Source: an uncultured Oscillospiraceae bacterium (lineage in GTDB: Bacteria; Bacillota; Clostridia; Oscillospirales; Ruminococcaceae). From it: DNA of 64,000 nucleotides. Both the position numbers and the translations under genes were made by a program. Within the stretch, counting starts at the first letter, position 1, and each line of letters opens with the position of its first letter. Positions 8,638-17,921 of the stretch are shown here, one piece after another. The notes beneath the pieces are model-generated. The model worked only from the letters and a program-made list of their open reading frames with translations. It did not search any database and had not been told where the DNA came from. The DNA lies in NCBI GenBank assembly GCA_934462925.1, contig CAKSIT010000005.1, forward strand, positions 1 to 64,000, given 5' to 3'.

Positions 8638-9603
8638 ATGAGTGTGCTTAAACTGAAAGCCCCCTGCAAGGACTACATATGGGGCGGAAACAGACTGCGC
8701 GAGGAGTACGGCAAGGTACTCGATTCCGACAGAATAGCGGAGAGCTGGGAGCTGTCCTGCCATAAGGACGGGCAGAGCGTTATCGACGGCGGCGAGTTCG
8801 GCGGCAAGACCCTTTCGGAGTACATAGAGGCAAAGGGAAAGAGCGTTCTCGGCACTAACTGCGCGCGCTTTGAGTACTTCCCCGTGCTTATAAAGCTTAT
8901 AGACGCAAAGGACAACCTGTCCGTGCAGGTCCACCCGTCGAACGAGTACGCGCTGCGCGTTGAGGGCGAATACGGCAAGACCGAGATGTGGTACATTGTT
9001 GACTGCGACGAGGGCGCGGAGCTTCTCTACGGCTTTAAGCACGAGATAAGCAAGGAGGAGTTTGCGCAGCGTATCGCGGACAACACGCTGCTGGAGGTAA
9101 CAAACAACGTACCTGTGCATAAGGGCGACGTGTTTTTTATTGAGAGCGGCACGCTCCACGCGATAGGCAAGGGCATTCTTATTGCGGAGATACAGCAGAA
9201 CTCCAACACCACCTACCGCATATACGATTACGGCAGGGTAGGCAAGGACGGCAAGCCGCGCGAGCTTCACGTTGAAAAGGCGAAAGAGGTTACAAAGCTA
9301 GAGCCGCCGAAGTACCCGACCACCGCGCAGGGCGCGCCGCAGAAAATAGCGGGCGGCGAGCTTACGCTGCTGCGCTCGTGCGAGTACTTTAACGTAAACA
9401 GGCTTGCGCTTGACGGCAAGGCTGAGCTTTGCGCGGACGAAAAGAGCTTCAAGTCGCTGCTGGTGCTTGACGGCGCAGCGGAGCTTACGAGCGCGTACGG
9501 CGCGACTTCCCTTAAAAAGGGCGACAGCGTGTTTGTTGACGCAGGCACGGGCAGCTTTACCGTAAGCGGCAGGGCAGACATAATTATAACCGACATCGTG
9601 TGA
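8638..9603 (+). CDS. manA: Mannose-6-phosphate isomerase, class I
   Basis: A zinc enzyme that interconverts fructose-6-phosphate and mannose-6-phosphate in the cytosol. The 321-residue protein has the zinc-binding cupin motif QVHPSNEYA near residues 100-108, the KTEMWYIVD strand, and GTLHAIGKGILIAEIQQNS near residues 178-196. Length matches the short Firmicute class. The GGAG-type ribosome site is eight bases upstream. The next gene is a ROK sugar kinase, so the pair may supply hexose phosphates. Confidence 0.93.
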   Translation: MSVLKLKAPCKDYIWGGNRLREEYGKVLDSDRIAESWELSCHKDGQSVIDGGEFGGKTLSEYIEAKGKSVLGTNCARFEYFPVLIKLIDAKDNLSVQVHPSNEYALRVEGEYGKTEMWYIVDCDEGAELLYGFKHEISKEEFAQRIADNTLLEVTNNVPVHKGDVFFIESGTLHAIGKGILIAEIQQNSNTTYRIYDYGRVGKDGKPRELHVEKAKEVTKLEPPKYPTTAQGAPQKIAGGELTLLRSCEYFNVNRLALDGKAELCADEKSFKSLLVLDGAAELTSAYGATSLKKGDSVFVDAGTGSFTVSGRADIIITDIV

Positions 9604-9639
9604 GAGCGTGTACGCGTATTCCGTGAAAGGGAGGCAGAA

Positions 9640-10599
9640 ATGGCGTATTACATAGGCATAGACATCGGCGGAACAAACATCGCCTGCGGCATTGCAGACG
9701 ACGAATGCAGGATAATCGCGCGCTCAAAGGTCAAGACCCATGCGCCGCGCCCCTATGAGGAGATACTTGAGGACATCAAGCAGTCAGTAAGGCTTGCGTG
9801 CGGGGAGGCGGGCATATCCCCCTCCGAAGCGTACAGCATAGGCATAGGCTGCCCCGGGATATGCAACCAGGAAAGCGGGTGCGTTGAGTACTCCAATAAT
9901 CTGGGTTTCGTCAACGTGCCGCTGCGCCATGATATCGAAAAGGAGTTCGGGCTGCCCGTATTCCTTGACAACGACGCCAACGCCGCAGCCTTCGGCGAAT
10001 ACTGCGCGGGCGCGGCACATGGCGCTGTAAACGCCGTTGTGATAACGCTCGGCACGGGCGTAGGGTCGGGAATTATCGTTGACGGAAAGATATACAGCGG
10101 CTCAAACTTCGCGGGCGGCGAGATAGGGCATACGGTAATCGTCGCGGACGGTCTGCCATGCACCTGCGGCAGGCGCGGGTGCTTTGAGGCGTACTCCTCC
10201 GCAACGGGTCTTGTAAAAATGACCGCAGAGGCTGCAGAGCTGAACCCCTCGTCGCTTGTCGCGCAGATAATACGCGTTGACGGCAGGGTGAGCGCACGCA
10301 CCGCGTACATCGCCATGAAGCAGGGCGACGCCACGGGGCAGGCCGTCACGGAGCGTTACGTAAAGTACCTTGCGTGCGGCATTGCTAACACAATAAACAT
10401 ATTCCAGCCCGACATACTTTGCATAGGCGGCGGCGTGTGCAACGAGGGCGACGTTCTGCTTGAACCGCTAAAAAAGGCGGTTGCGGAGCAGATATACTCC
10501 AAAAACAGCGCTAAGAACACCGAAATAGTCATCTGCTCGCTTGGCAACGACGCGGGCATGATAGGCGCGGCAATGCTCTACAGAAGCGCTCAGAAATAA
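9640..10599 (+). CDS. ROK-family sugar kinase (probable glucokinase)
   Basis: A 319-residue kinase with the ATP-phosphate loop [10 protein letters not shown] near residues 6-15, the sugar-binding region [13 protein letters not shown], the [12 protein letters not shown] loop and the ROK zinc motif [12 protein letters not shown] near residues 172-183. There is no N-terminal helix-turn-helix, so it is an enzyme and not a NagC-type repressor. Glucose is the most likely substrate given the GIGCPGICN signature and the neighbouring manA, but N-acetylmannosamine or other hexoses cannot be ruled out. Confidence 0.88.
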   Translation: MAYYIGIDIGGTNIACGIADDECRIIARSKVKTHAPRPYEEILEDIKQSVRLACGEAGISPSEAYSIGIGCPGICNQESGCVEYSNNLGFVNVPLRHDIEKEFGLPVFLDNDANAAAFGEYCAGAAHGAVNAVVITLGTGVGSGIIVDGKIYSGSNFAGGEIGHTVIVADGLPCTCGRRGCFEAYSSATGLVKMTAEAAELNPSSLVAQIIRVDGRVSARTAYIAMKQGDATGQAVTERYVKYLACGIANTINIFQPDILCIGGGVCNEGDVLLEPLKKAVAEQIYSKNSAKNTEIVICSLGNDAGMIGAAMLYRSAQK

Positions 10600-10627
10600 G
10601 CCGAAAGGCAGAGAAAGGAACAGAAAA

Positions 10628-12283
10628 ATGAGAAGTGACCTTATCAAGGCGGGCGTTGAGAAAACGCCTCACAGAGCGGTACTCAAGTCGCTGGGAGTTA
10701 TCGACAGCGAGATGAACAAGCCCTTTATAGCGGTAGTGTGCGCGGCGTCGGACTATGTACCCGGACACCAGCACCTGCACGAGATTTCCCGCTATGTAAA
10801 GGACGGCATAAGAAACGCGGGCGGCGTGCCGTTCGAGTTCTTCACTATCGGCGTTTGCGACGGCCTTGCAATGAACCACAAGGGTATGAGATACTCGCTC
10901 GCTTCCCGCGAGCTTATTGCGGACAGCATTGAAGTTATGCTTACCGCGCACCCGCTCGACGGCGTGGTGTTTATCCCCAACTGCGATAAAATCGTACCGG
11001 GCATGGTAATGGCTGCGGCAAGAATGAACCTGCCGTCCATTTTCGTAAGCGGCGGACCTATGAACCCCGGCTGCGTTCAGGGCAAGCGCGTGGGTTATTC
11101 TGAGATTTACGAGGCGATAGGGCAGTACACCAACGGCGAGATAGGCGACGACGTTATAAAGGACTACGAGAACAACGCCTGCCCCACCTGCGGCTCATGT
11201 TCGGGAATGTACACCGCAAACTCCATGAACTGCCTTACCGAGGCTATAGGGCTTGCGCTCCCCACGGCGGGTACAGAGCCTGCGGTTAACTCCGCGCGCC
11301 GCCGCCTTGCAAAGGAAACGGGCGAGAGGATTGTCGAGCTTGTAAAGGAGGACATTCGCCCCTCGCAGATACTTACAAAGCGCAACATGGAGAACGCGCT
11401 TGCAACGGATATGGCTATAGGCGCTTCTTCCAACACGGTGCTTCACCTGCTTGCGATTGCGCATGAGGCTAAGGCGGACATCACGCTTGACGACATAGAC
11501 GCCATGAGCAGAAAGACACCGCAGCTTGCGAAGCTCAACCCCGCTTCAAGCATATTCATCACCGACCTTAACGCAGTCGGCGGTATCCAGACGGTTATAC
11601 GCGAGCTGTCAAAGGGCGGACATATCAACACCGACGTTCTCACCGTATCCGGTACGCAGGCGGAGCGCATTGCGGCAGCCCGCGACGCAGACGGCGAAAT
11701 AGTTCATAAGCTTGAAGCGCCCGTAAGAAAGGACGGCGGCATTGCGATACTCAGCGGCAACCTTGCCGTAAACGGCTCTGTAGTTAAGCAGGGCGCTGTA
11801 AAGCCCGAGATGATGGACTTTACGGGTACTGCGCGCGTATTCGACGGAGAGCAGGACGCGTGCGACGCTATACTCGGCGGCAGCATAAAGGCGGGCGACG
11901 TTGTAGTTATCCGCTATGAAGGTCCTAAGGGCGGTCCCGGTATGCCCGAAATGCTCGCGCCTACAGCGGCAATCGTTGGCAAGGGTCTTGACGGAAGCGT
12001 AGCGCTCATAACGGACGGGCGCTTCAGCGGCGCTTCGAGAGGCGCGGCTGTAGGTCACGTTTCCCCCGAGGCTGCGGAGGGCGGTCTTATAGCCTTTGTT
12101 GAGGACGGCGACAAGATACACATAGATATCCCGAACAGAAGTATTGAGCTTCTTGTTCCCGAGGACGTTATCGCGCAGCGCCGCACAAAGGGAATCAAAG
12201 CGCCCAGAGAGTTCGGCGGCTATCTTAAGCGCTATGCTAAGATGGTAACGTCTGCAAATACAGGCGCGGTTTTTGAGGACTAA
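10628..12283 (+). CDS. ilvD: Dihydroxy-acid dehydratase
   Basis: Catalyses the third step of branched-chain amino acid synthesis, dehydrating dihydroxy-acids to the keto-acid precursors of valine and isoleucine. The 551-residue protein carries the iron-sulphur ligands in [10 protein letters not shown] and [19 protein letters not shown], and the conserved [19 protein letters not shown] near the C-terminus. Length and motifs are complete. No other ilv gene is nearby; it ends the plus-strand run that begins at 7080 and starts 28 bases after the kinase. Confidence 0.97.
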   Translation: MRSDLIKAGVEKTPHRAVLKSLGVIDSEMNKPFIAVVCAASDYVPGHQHLHEISRYVKDGIRNAGGVPFEFFTIGVCDGLAMNHKGMRYSLASRELIADSIEVMLTAHPLDGVVFIPNCDKIVPGMVMAAARMNLPSIFVSGGPMNPGCVQGKRVGYSEIYEAIGQYTNGEIGDDVIKDYENNACPTCGSCSGMYTANSMNCLTEAIGLALPTAGTEPAVNSARRRLAKETGERIVELVKEDIRPSQILTKRNMENALATDMAIGASSNTVLHLLAIAHEAKADITLDDIDAMSRKTPQLAKLNPASSIFITDLNAVGGIQTVIRELSKGGHINTDVLTVSGTQAERIAAARDADGEIVHKLEAPVRKDGGIAILSGNLAVNGSVVKQGAVKPEMMDFTGTARVFDGEQDACDAILGGSIKAGDVVVIRYEGPKGGPGMPEMLAPTAAIVGKGLDGSVALITDGRFSGASRGAAVGHVSPEAAEGGLIAFVEDGDKIHIDIPNRSIELLVPEDVIAQRRTKGIKAPREFGGYLKRYAKMVTSANTGAVFED

Positions 12284-12330
12284 AAGGCGTTACAATTAGA
12301 ATGAATCCCCGTCGTTTTCGGCGGGGATTT

Positions 12331-12519
12331 GAGACCGTCGAAAAACCCCCATACGGGGGTTTTCCGACAGGACATCCGCACTACGCGCACGGTTTGACGG
12401 CTTGCCGCCAAACCGCACACTTGTGCGGATAGAAGTGTTTTTTGCCTCGGGAAACCCGAGGCAAAAAAGTTATTTCAAAGCCCGCATACGCGGGCAAAAT
12501 GGACTTTTTCAACAAGCTG
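12331..12519 (+). mobile_element. Hairpin-rich repeat element, copy B (long form)
   Basis: A 189-bp copy of the element at 5529, flanked by two identical 28-bp copies of the ilvD terminator hairpin (12303-12330 and 12520-12547, stem AATCCCCG). The second stem-loop carries an extra apical hairpin (GGTTTG/CAAACC) absent from copy A, while the outer stems are conserved. Together with its duplicated hairpins it fills most of the 327-base gap after ilvD. Confidence 0.8.
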
Positions 12520-12553
12520 GAATCCCCGTCGTTTTCGGCGGGGATTTTTTCAG
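12520..12553 (+). terminator. ilvD terminator (right-hand duplicate)
   Basis: Stem AATCCCCG/CGGGGATT followed by TTTTTTC. The left copy at 12303-12330 has the same stem but runs into repeat element B instead of a T-run. Confidence 0.75.
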
Positions 12554-12610
12554 TTGTGAATTCTCGGGACAGGCGGGCATTTTTTCGCACCATTTGCAAT
12601 AGAATAAAGC

Positions 12611-13186
12611 ATGATAGAACTTACTTTCGGAAGGACGGCGCTGCGGCTGGACTTCTCTTTCTTTGCGGCTGCGGCGTTCTTTCTTATGCTTGGCAGGGCG
12701 CGGCTGTGCGCGCTTGCGTTCGCGTTCTGCGCCGTGCATGAGCTGTCGCACCTTACGGTAATGGCGCTTTGCGGCGTGCAGGTGCAGTCCGTGACGTTCT
12801 GCGGGGCGGGTATAGGCATAACCGCGCGCGATATGGAGCGCGAGCGGACATATGTGCAGGCGGCGGTGCTTGCCGCGGGCAGCAGCGCGAATATTCTGCT
12901 TGCGGCGGCGCTTTTTGCGCTTGAATGCCGCGAGCCTGCCGCGCTTTGCCTTATTACGGGCGCGATAAATCTTCTGCCTGCGGGCGGGCTTGACGGCGCA
13001 AGGCTGCTGCGGCTTGCCGTAATGAAAGCAGCGCTGCCCGAGCGGGTTGACGGAATATGCCGTGCCGTGGGCGCGGCGACCGTTGCGGCGTGCGCTTTGC
13101 TGCTTTTCGCGTTTTACAACGAGCTTGGGCTGTGGGCTGTACTGGCGGCGGCTTATTTTCTGCTTATAAACGTGATAAAGCCGTGA
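12611..13186 (+). CDS. Site-2 protease family membrane peptidase (SpoIVFB-like, M50)
   Basis: A 191-residue, strongly hydrophobic protein with at least four membrane helices. It has the zinc motif HELSH near residue 40 and the second M50 signature NLLPAGGLDGARLL near residues 117-130, where Asp is the third zinc ligand. These are the hallmarks of intramembrane metalloproteases such as SpoIVFB, which activates sigma-K in spore formers. No spoIVFA-like partner is next to it, so a sporulation role is inference. The preceding gap holds repeat element B. Confidence 0.8.
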   Translation: MIELTFGRTALRLDFSFFAAAAFFLMLGRARLCALAFAFCAVHELSHLTVMALCGVQVQSVTFCGAGIGITARDMERERTYVQAAVLAAGSSANILLAAALFALECREPAALCLITGAINLLPAGGLDGARLLRLAVMKAALPERVDGICRAVGAATVAACALLLFAFYNELGLWAVLAAAYFLLINVIKP

Positions 13187-13250
13187 GCAGGGAAAATATA
13201 CAAAAATGATATAGGCAAACTGTAACAAGTTACAAAGATTTGTTTGGCGC

Positions 13251-13279
13251 TTGACAACGTGTTGGACATGATGTATAAT
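13251..13279 (+). promoter_or_regulatory. Sigma-A promoter for the AIM24 gene
   Basis: TTGACA, a 17-base spacer and TATAAT, 55 bases before the ATG at 13334. Both boxes match the consensus fully, and the gene also has a strong TATGGAGG ribosome site, so high expression is likely. Confidence 0.8.
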
Positions 13280-13333
13280 AAATTTGACCGTATGGGCTAC
13301 TATATTGGTTAATAATTATATGGAGGTCATTTC

Positions 13334-14008
13334 ATGAGATATGAAATCAAGGGCGAGCCGCTGCCCGTAGTAATCTGCTACCTTAACGGCGGAGAAAAGG
13401 TAATGTGCGAGAAGGGCGCAATGTCTTGGATGACGCCTAACATGAAGATGGAAACAGGCACTGGCGGTATCGGTAAGGCATTCAGCAAGATGTTCTCGGG
13501 CGAGTCCATTTTCCACAATACATACGAGGCGCAGGGCGGCGACGGAATGATTGCGTTCGCTTCCAGCTTCCCCGGTTCTATTCTCGCTTTTGATATCAGC
13601 CAGGGTGAGATGATTGTACAGAAGGGCGGCTACCTTGCTTCCGAGCCGGGCGTTGAGTTCTCTATCGCGTTCCAGAAGAAGCTTGGCGCAGGCTTCTTCG
13701 GCGGCGAGGGCTTCATCATGCAGCGCCTTTCGGGCAAGGGCATGGCTTTCGTTGAAATCGACGGCTACGTTGTAGAGTACAACCTTGAAGCAGGTCAGCA
13801 GATGGTTATTGATACAGGCTACCTTGCAGCAATGTCGGGTACTTGCACAATGGATATTCAGACCGTTAAGGGCATAGGCAACGCGCTCTTTGGCGGCGAG
13901 GGTCTGTTCAACACGGTTGTTACCGGCCCCGGCAAGATTTACCTCCAGACAATGCCTATAAGCAATGTTGCAGGCGCTATTTCGCCGTTCATTGCTTCCG
14001 GCAATTGA
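13334..14008 (+). CDS. AIM24 / TIGR00266 family protein
   Basis: A 224-residue protein of the AIM24 (DUF124) family, a glycine-rich beta-roll protein with no established enzymatic role in bacteria. Family features are the N-terminal EKGAMSWMTPNMKMET, the GGEGFIMQRLSGKGMAFVE strand pair near the middle and GGEGLFNTVVTGPGKIYLQ near the end, which are two repeats of one motif. It is monocistronic, with a consensus promoter and its own terminator at 14028. Codon use is more biased than in its neighbours, in line with high expression. Confidence 0.88.
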   Translation: MRYEIKGEPLPVVICYLNGGEKVMCEKGAMSWMTPNMKMETGTGGIGKAFSKMFSGESIFHNTYEAQGGDGMIAFASSFPGSILAFDISQGEMIVQKGGYLASEPGVEFSIAFQKKLGAGFFGGEGFIMQRLSGKGMAFVEIDGYVVEYNLEAGQQMVIDTGYLAAMSGTCTMDIQTVKGIGNALFGGEGLFNTVVTGPGKIYLQTMPISNVAGAISPFIASGN

Positions 14009-14027
14009 TTTTTTATAAAGTGTTCGT

Positions 14028-14060
14028 CCCCGCAGTCTTATGGCTGCGGGGATATTTCTT
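14028..14060 (+). terminator. Terminator after the AIM24 gene
   Basis: Stem CCCCGCAG/CTGCGGGG with loop TCTTATGG, followed by ATATTTCTTTTT. Confidence 0.8.
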
Positions 14061-14111
14061 TTTAGGAATATGTGATATCCTTAAAAAATAATTACAATTT
14101 TGTAACAGATA

Positions 14112-14140
14112 TTGACAACGTGCAATACAGATGGTACAAT
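14112..14140 (+). promoter_or_regulatory. Sigma-A promoter of the ABC export cassette
   Basis: TTGACA, a 17-base spacer and TACAAT. It predicts a 5' leader of about 145 bases before the TTG start at 14291. Confidence 0.6.
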
Positions 14141-14290
14141 AGATTTGTAACTATATACGCTGCGCTTTGGGTCGGAAGCATTTTCAAAAAATATTTACGA
14201 AAGTGTGCAACTTTTCAGGGCGGTAGACGGTTATATATTATAGAGAATGACGGCGGGAACAACTCGCCGCACAGACAGGAGGGGAAATTT

Positions 14291-15019
14291 TTGGCAGACA
14301 ACCCTGAGAAAAAAAGGGTCATGATAAAGGTGCGCAACCTGCGTAAGGAATACCGCCTTGACGACGACACCGTTGTTGCGCTCAAGAGGATAAACCTTGA
14401 CATAATGCAGGGCGAGATTTGCTGCATATTCGGCACGTCTGGTTCGGGTAAGTCCACGCTGCTGAACCAACTTGCGGGGCTTGAAAAGCCCACGTTTGGC
14501 GACGTTTGGATACGCGGCAGGGCGATAACGCGAATGAACGAGAACGAGCTTGCGGCGTTCCGCCAGAAGCACATCGGCTTCGTGTTCCAGTCCTACAACC
14601 TGCTGCCTTTTATGACGGCGACGGAGAACGTTGCAATGCCGCTGATGTTCAGGGGCGAAAGCAAACGCCAGCGAACGCGCAAGGCAGTCGCAATACTTAA
14701 AAAGGTGGGGCTTGCAAACAGGCTTAAGCATTATCCGAGGCAGATGTCGGGCGGTCAGCAGCAGCGCGTGGGTATCGCGCGCGCGTTTGTGGCAATGCCC
14801 GACGTGGTGTTCGCCGACGAGCCGACGGGCAACCTCGACTCCAAGACGACGATTGAGGTTATGGACATGATAAAGTCGTTTGCGCGGCGGTTCAACCTTA
14901 CGATAGTGCTTGTAACGCACGACCCCGAGCTTGCACAGTACGCCGACAGAATAGTGACTCTGGTTGATGGCAAAATAGTAAAAGACACAAAAGGAGAACA
15001 AGATGAACAAGCTGTATAA
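14291..15019 (+). CDS. ABC transporter ATPase, LolD/MacB type
   Basis: A 242-residue ATPase powering the export or mechanotransmission complex encoded by the next two genes. It has Walker A GTSGSGKST, Q-loop VFQSYNLLPF, signature MSGGQQQRVGIARA, Walker B VVFADEPTGNLDS and the H-loop VTHDPELA. I chose the TTG at 14291 because AGGAGGGG precedes it by six bases; an in-frame ATG at 14321 (MIKVRNLRKEY) is the alternative. The open frame upstream of the TTG is not family-like. Its end overlaps the next gene by 17 bases, indicating coupling. Confidence 0.93.
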   Translation: MADNPEKKRVMIKVRNLRKEYRLDDDTVVALKRINLDIMQGEICCIFGTSGSGKSTLLNQLAGLEKPTFGDVWIRGRAITRMNENELAAFRQKHIGFVFQSYNLLPFMTATENVAMPLMFRGESKRQRTRKAVAILKKVGLANRLKHYPRQMSGGQQQRVGIARAFVAMPDVVFADEPTGNLDSKTTIEVMDMIKSFARRFNLTIVLVTHDPELAQYADRIVTLVDGKIVKDTKGEQDEQAV

Positions 15020-17906
15020 GGCTGCCGCAGCGCTGCTGCTGAGCGCCGCCCTCACAGTACCGCAGGGGATTGCAATAAGCGCTTTTGCGGAAACAACACA
15101 GACCACAGAAACGGGCAACACACAAACTCAGTCAAAGCCCGTGGTAATAAATTACTACCTGACCGACAGCAAGGGCAAGGATATTTCTTCTGTAAGAAAG
15201 AACGTTGAGTTCAATATGCGAATCGTTATCCGCGACCTTGCGATAAAGACCAAGGATATAAACGGCTCGGGCGATATCGACTTTATAAAGACGCTCGACA
15301 CGTTTAAGGGCGAGGTTTCCAAGGTGGAGATAACCTCTGCGGCGGATACGCTTCTTACATACACCGTAGAGCTTACAGGCTGCAAGTGGACGGGCGACAG
15401 CAACTCGTTCGGGTTTATGACGGGCTACCTGTCAAAAGGCAGCGATTACAGCGACCTTTCCGTTACCGTGCGCGAGTGTACCGAAAACTCAAATTCCAAG
15501 CCTATTGACGACGACACCGTTGCCGAACCCGCGTTTATAGTAAAGCCCAAGACCGACGACCTTGTTATCAAGGCGGGCGACTCGGGTACGTTTGAGCTGA
15601 CGATAAAGAACCTCGGCTCTACGACGGCGGAGAGAACGCTTGTTCAAATCGTTCCTCCCGAGGATATCATGGTGACCGAAAGCACCGCTTCGCAGGAATT
15701 GAAATACATAACCTCGGGCGAAACCAAAACGATAGAGGTAGGCTATAAGGCGCTTGATAAGATAAACGCTTCCAAGCAGAACTTTACGGTAAACCTTATA
15801 TACTACTACGAAAGCGGCATGAACGAAATCAAGGGCAGCTCCACGGCTTCGTTCAGCGTGGCTTCCGAAATCTCAACGGTGGAGAAGGTTTACCCCGTTG
15901 TAATGTCCGAGTTCAGCCTATCCGAAAAGGAGCTTACTCCCGACACCGATTACGAGGGATACATTACCCTTAAGAATATCGGCACGGCCGACATGAAAGG
16001 CATTTTCGTAAACCTTACGGACGGCGAGAGCTTTATTCTGACGGGCGGTACGAGCTTCTGCTATATCTCCGAGCTTGCGCAGGGTAAGAGCGTAAAAGTC
16101 CCCGTAAAGCTTAAGACGCTTTCCGAGATAAGCTCGATAAAGCTTTCCCTTGGCATGAGCATTAAGTACACCTATATTATGGGCAGCGACGAGCTTGAGG
16201 GCAGCAACGAAAACACCTTTACAATGTTCGCGCCGATAAGTCAGGGTACTGCGCCACGTCCCGTTCTTACGCTCGGCACGCTTGACGAGCCGATTTCGGG
16301 CGGCCACAAGTACCGCTTCAACATTACCGTTGAGAACAAGGGCGACCTTCCAATGGAAAACATAAACATCGGTATTAAGGGCAGCGAGGGCATTATCGTT
16401 GCAGAGGGCAGCGATACGGCTTACATTGAAAAGCTTTCAGCGGGCAGAAAGAAAATCGTTCCCGTCGTATTCCGCACACAGGCGGAGCTTTCCTCGGCTA
16501 TACAGTATTTCAGCGTAAATCTCGACTACTCGTTCACCGCTTCGGGTAAGAAGCAGACCGTGCAGGACGAGCGCACGCTCTCCCTTGACGCTAAGATATC
16601 CTCTGCGCCGTCGCTCAGAATAACGGGGCAGCACCTTGACGAGGCTATCAAGGCTGACGCCGAGTACGATTACACCGTAACCATACATAATTACGGCGAC
16701 ATTTCCGTAAGAGAGCTGAACATTGACTTCACCTCGAGCGATTCCATCTATTTCCTTAACGGCACGGAGTTCGCGCAGGTAGAGCGCATTCGCCCCGGCG
16801 AGAGCGCGGACGTTACCGTAAGATTCAAGACCACCGAGAACATTTCTTCGCTAAAGCAGAGCATTTCTGCGGCGATAAAGTTTGTTTACGGCACTACCGC
16901 AGCCGCTCAGAAGGGCGAGGCGGAGTCGTCTGTAACGCTTATTGCGGCGGGCGCTGACAGCTCCGCTGCGGACGCTGCGCCCAACGTAATTATTGGCAGC
17001 TACGATATCGGCGCTGACCAGATACCCGCAGGCGAGGTGTTCGACCTTTCGTTCGACCTGTACAACACAAGCGCCGAAAAGAAAGTCGAGAACCTTGTTA
17101 TCACAGTTGACGCTTCGGGTTCGCTCAGCATTTACGGCGGCGGCAACACCTACTTCTATGACCAGCTCGGCGCGGCGGCTTCCCTCAGCGAAGCTGTAAA
17201 GCTGCGCGCGCTGCCCACGGCTGAAACAGGCACAAGCTCCGTTACCATAAGCTTTAAGTACGACTATATGGACGGCACACAGCGCAACACGCAGACCACA
17301 AGTCAGACGATATACATTCCCGTATATCAGCCCGACAAGATGTCCTTTGACGTAAACGTGCCGACGTACTCCGTATACGCGGGCAACGAGGTATACATCA
17401 CCACAAGCTACCTTAACAAGGGCAGAAGCGACATAGCTAACGTAAAGGCGGAGCTTGTCGGCGACGTAGGCGCGCTGTCCACCTCTAAGGTAATAGGCAA
17501 CGTTGCGCCCGGCGGCAACGGCACGTTCGACTTTATCGTAACGCCCTATATGGCAGGCGAATGCTCGTTTACGATAAAGATAACCTACGAGGACGCAATG
17601 CTAAACGAAGTAGTAAAGGAGCTTCCCGTTTCCTTTATGGTTGACGAGATGTTCTATCCCGACCCCGGCTCATGGGATATGCCGATAACAAGCGACGCAG
17701 ACGGCGAAACGGGCAGCTTCCCGTGGTGGATAGTATGGGTAGGTGCAGGCGTTATCGTAGTTGGCGGCGTAATTACCATAATCTGTGTTGTAAGACACAA
17801 GAAGAAAAAGGGCAAGAAGCTTACAGCGGACGACATAGACTGGGAAGACGACCTTGACGACGTTCTGACCGATAAGAACGACAAGAACGATACGACAAAG
17901 GTCTGA
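15003..17906 (+). CDS. Large exported repeat protein anchored by a C-terminal helix (CARDB/NEW3-like)
   Basis: A 967-residue protein with a signal peptide (basic start, hydrophobic core, SAFAE at about 25-29), a long extracellular region and one membrane helix at about 908-930 followed by a KKKKGKK stop-transfer and an acidic tail. The extracellular part holds five or more repeats of a beta-sandwich module seen in CARDB/NEW3-type domains, with phrases such as FELTIKNLGSTTAERTLV, YEGYITLKNIGTADMKG, YRFNITVENKGDLPMENI and YDYTVTIHNYGDISVRELN. Position between an ATPase and a MacB-like permease suggests it replaces a MacA-type adaptor or displays domains outside the cell. Function is unknown. 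Confidence 0.75.
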   Translation: MNKLYKAAAALLLSAALTVPQGIAISAFAETTQTTETGNTQTQSKPVVINYYLTDSKGKDISSVRKNVEFNMRIVIRDLAIKTKDINGSGDIDFIKTLDTFKGEVSKVEITSAADTLLTYTVELTGCKWTGDSNSFGFMTGYLSKGSDYSDLSVTVRECTENSNSKPIDDDTVAEPAFIVKPKTDDLVIKAGDSGTFELTIKNLGSTTAERTLVQIVPPEDIMVTESTASQELKYITSGETKTIEVGYKALDKINASKQNFTVNLIYYYESGMNEIKGSSTASFSVASEISTVEKVYPVVMSEFSLSEKELTPDTDYEGYITLKNIGTADMKGIFVNLTDGESFILTGGTSFCYISELAQGKSVKVPVKLKTLSEISSIKLSLGMSIKYTYIMGSDELEGSNENTFTMFAPISQGTAPRPVLTLGTLDEPISGGHKYRFNITVENKGDLPMENINIGIKGSEGIIVAEGSDTAYIEKLSAGRKKIVPVVFRTQAELSSAIQYFSVNLDYSFTASGKKQTVQDERTLSLDAKISSAPSLRITGQHLDEAIKADAEYDYTVTIHNYGDISVRELNIDFTSSDSIYFLNGTEFAQVERIRPGESADVTVRFKTTENISSLKQSISAAIKFVYGTTAAAQKGEAESSVTLIAAGADSSAADAAPNVIIGSYDIGADQIPAGEVFDLSFDLYNTSAEKKVENLVITVDASGSLSIYGGGNTYFYDQLGAAASLSEAVKLRALPTAETGTSSVTISFKYDYMDGTQRNTQTTSQTIYIPVYQPDKMSFDVNVPTYSVYAGNEVYITTSYLNKGRSDIANVKAELVGDVGALSTSKVIGNVAPGGNGTFDFIVTPYMAGECSFTIKITYEDAMLNEVVKELPVSFMVDEMFYPDPGSWDMPITSDADGETGSFPWWIVWVGAGVIVVGGVITIICVVRHKKKKGKKLTADDIDWEDDLDDVLTDKNDKNDTTKV

Positions 17907-17921
17907 CCCGAAGGGCATGGT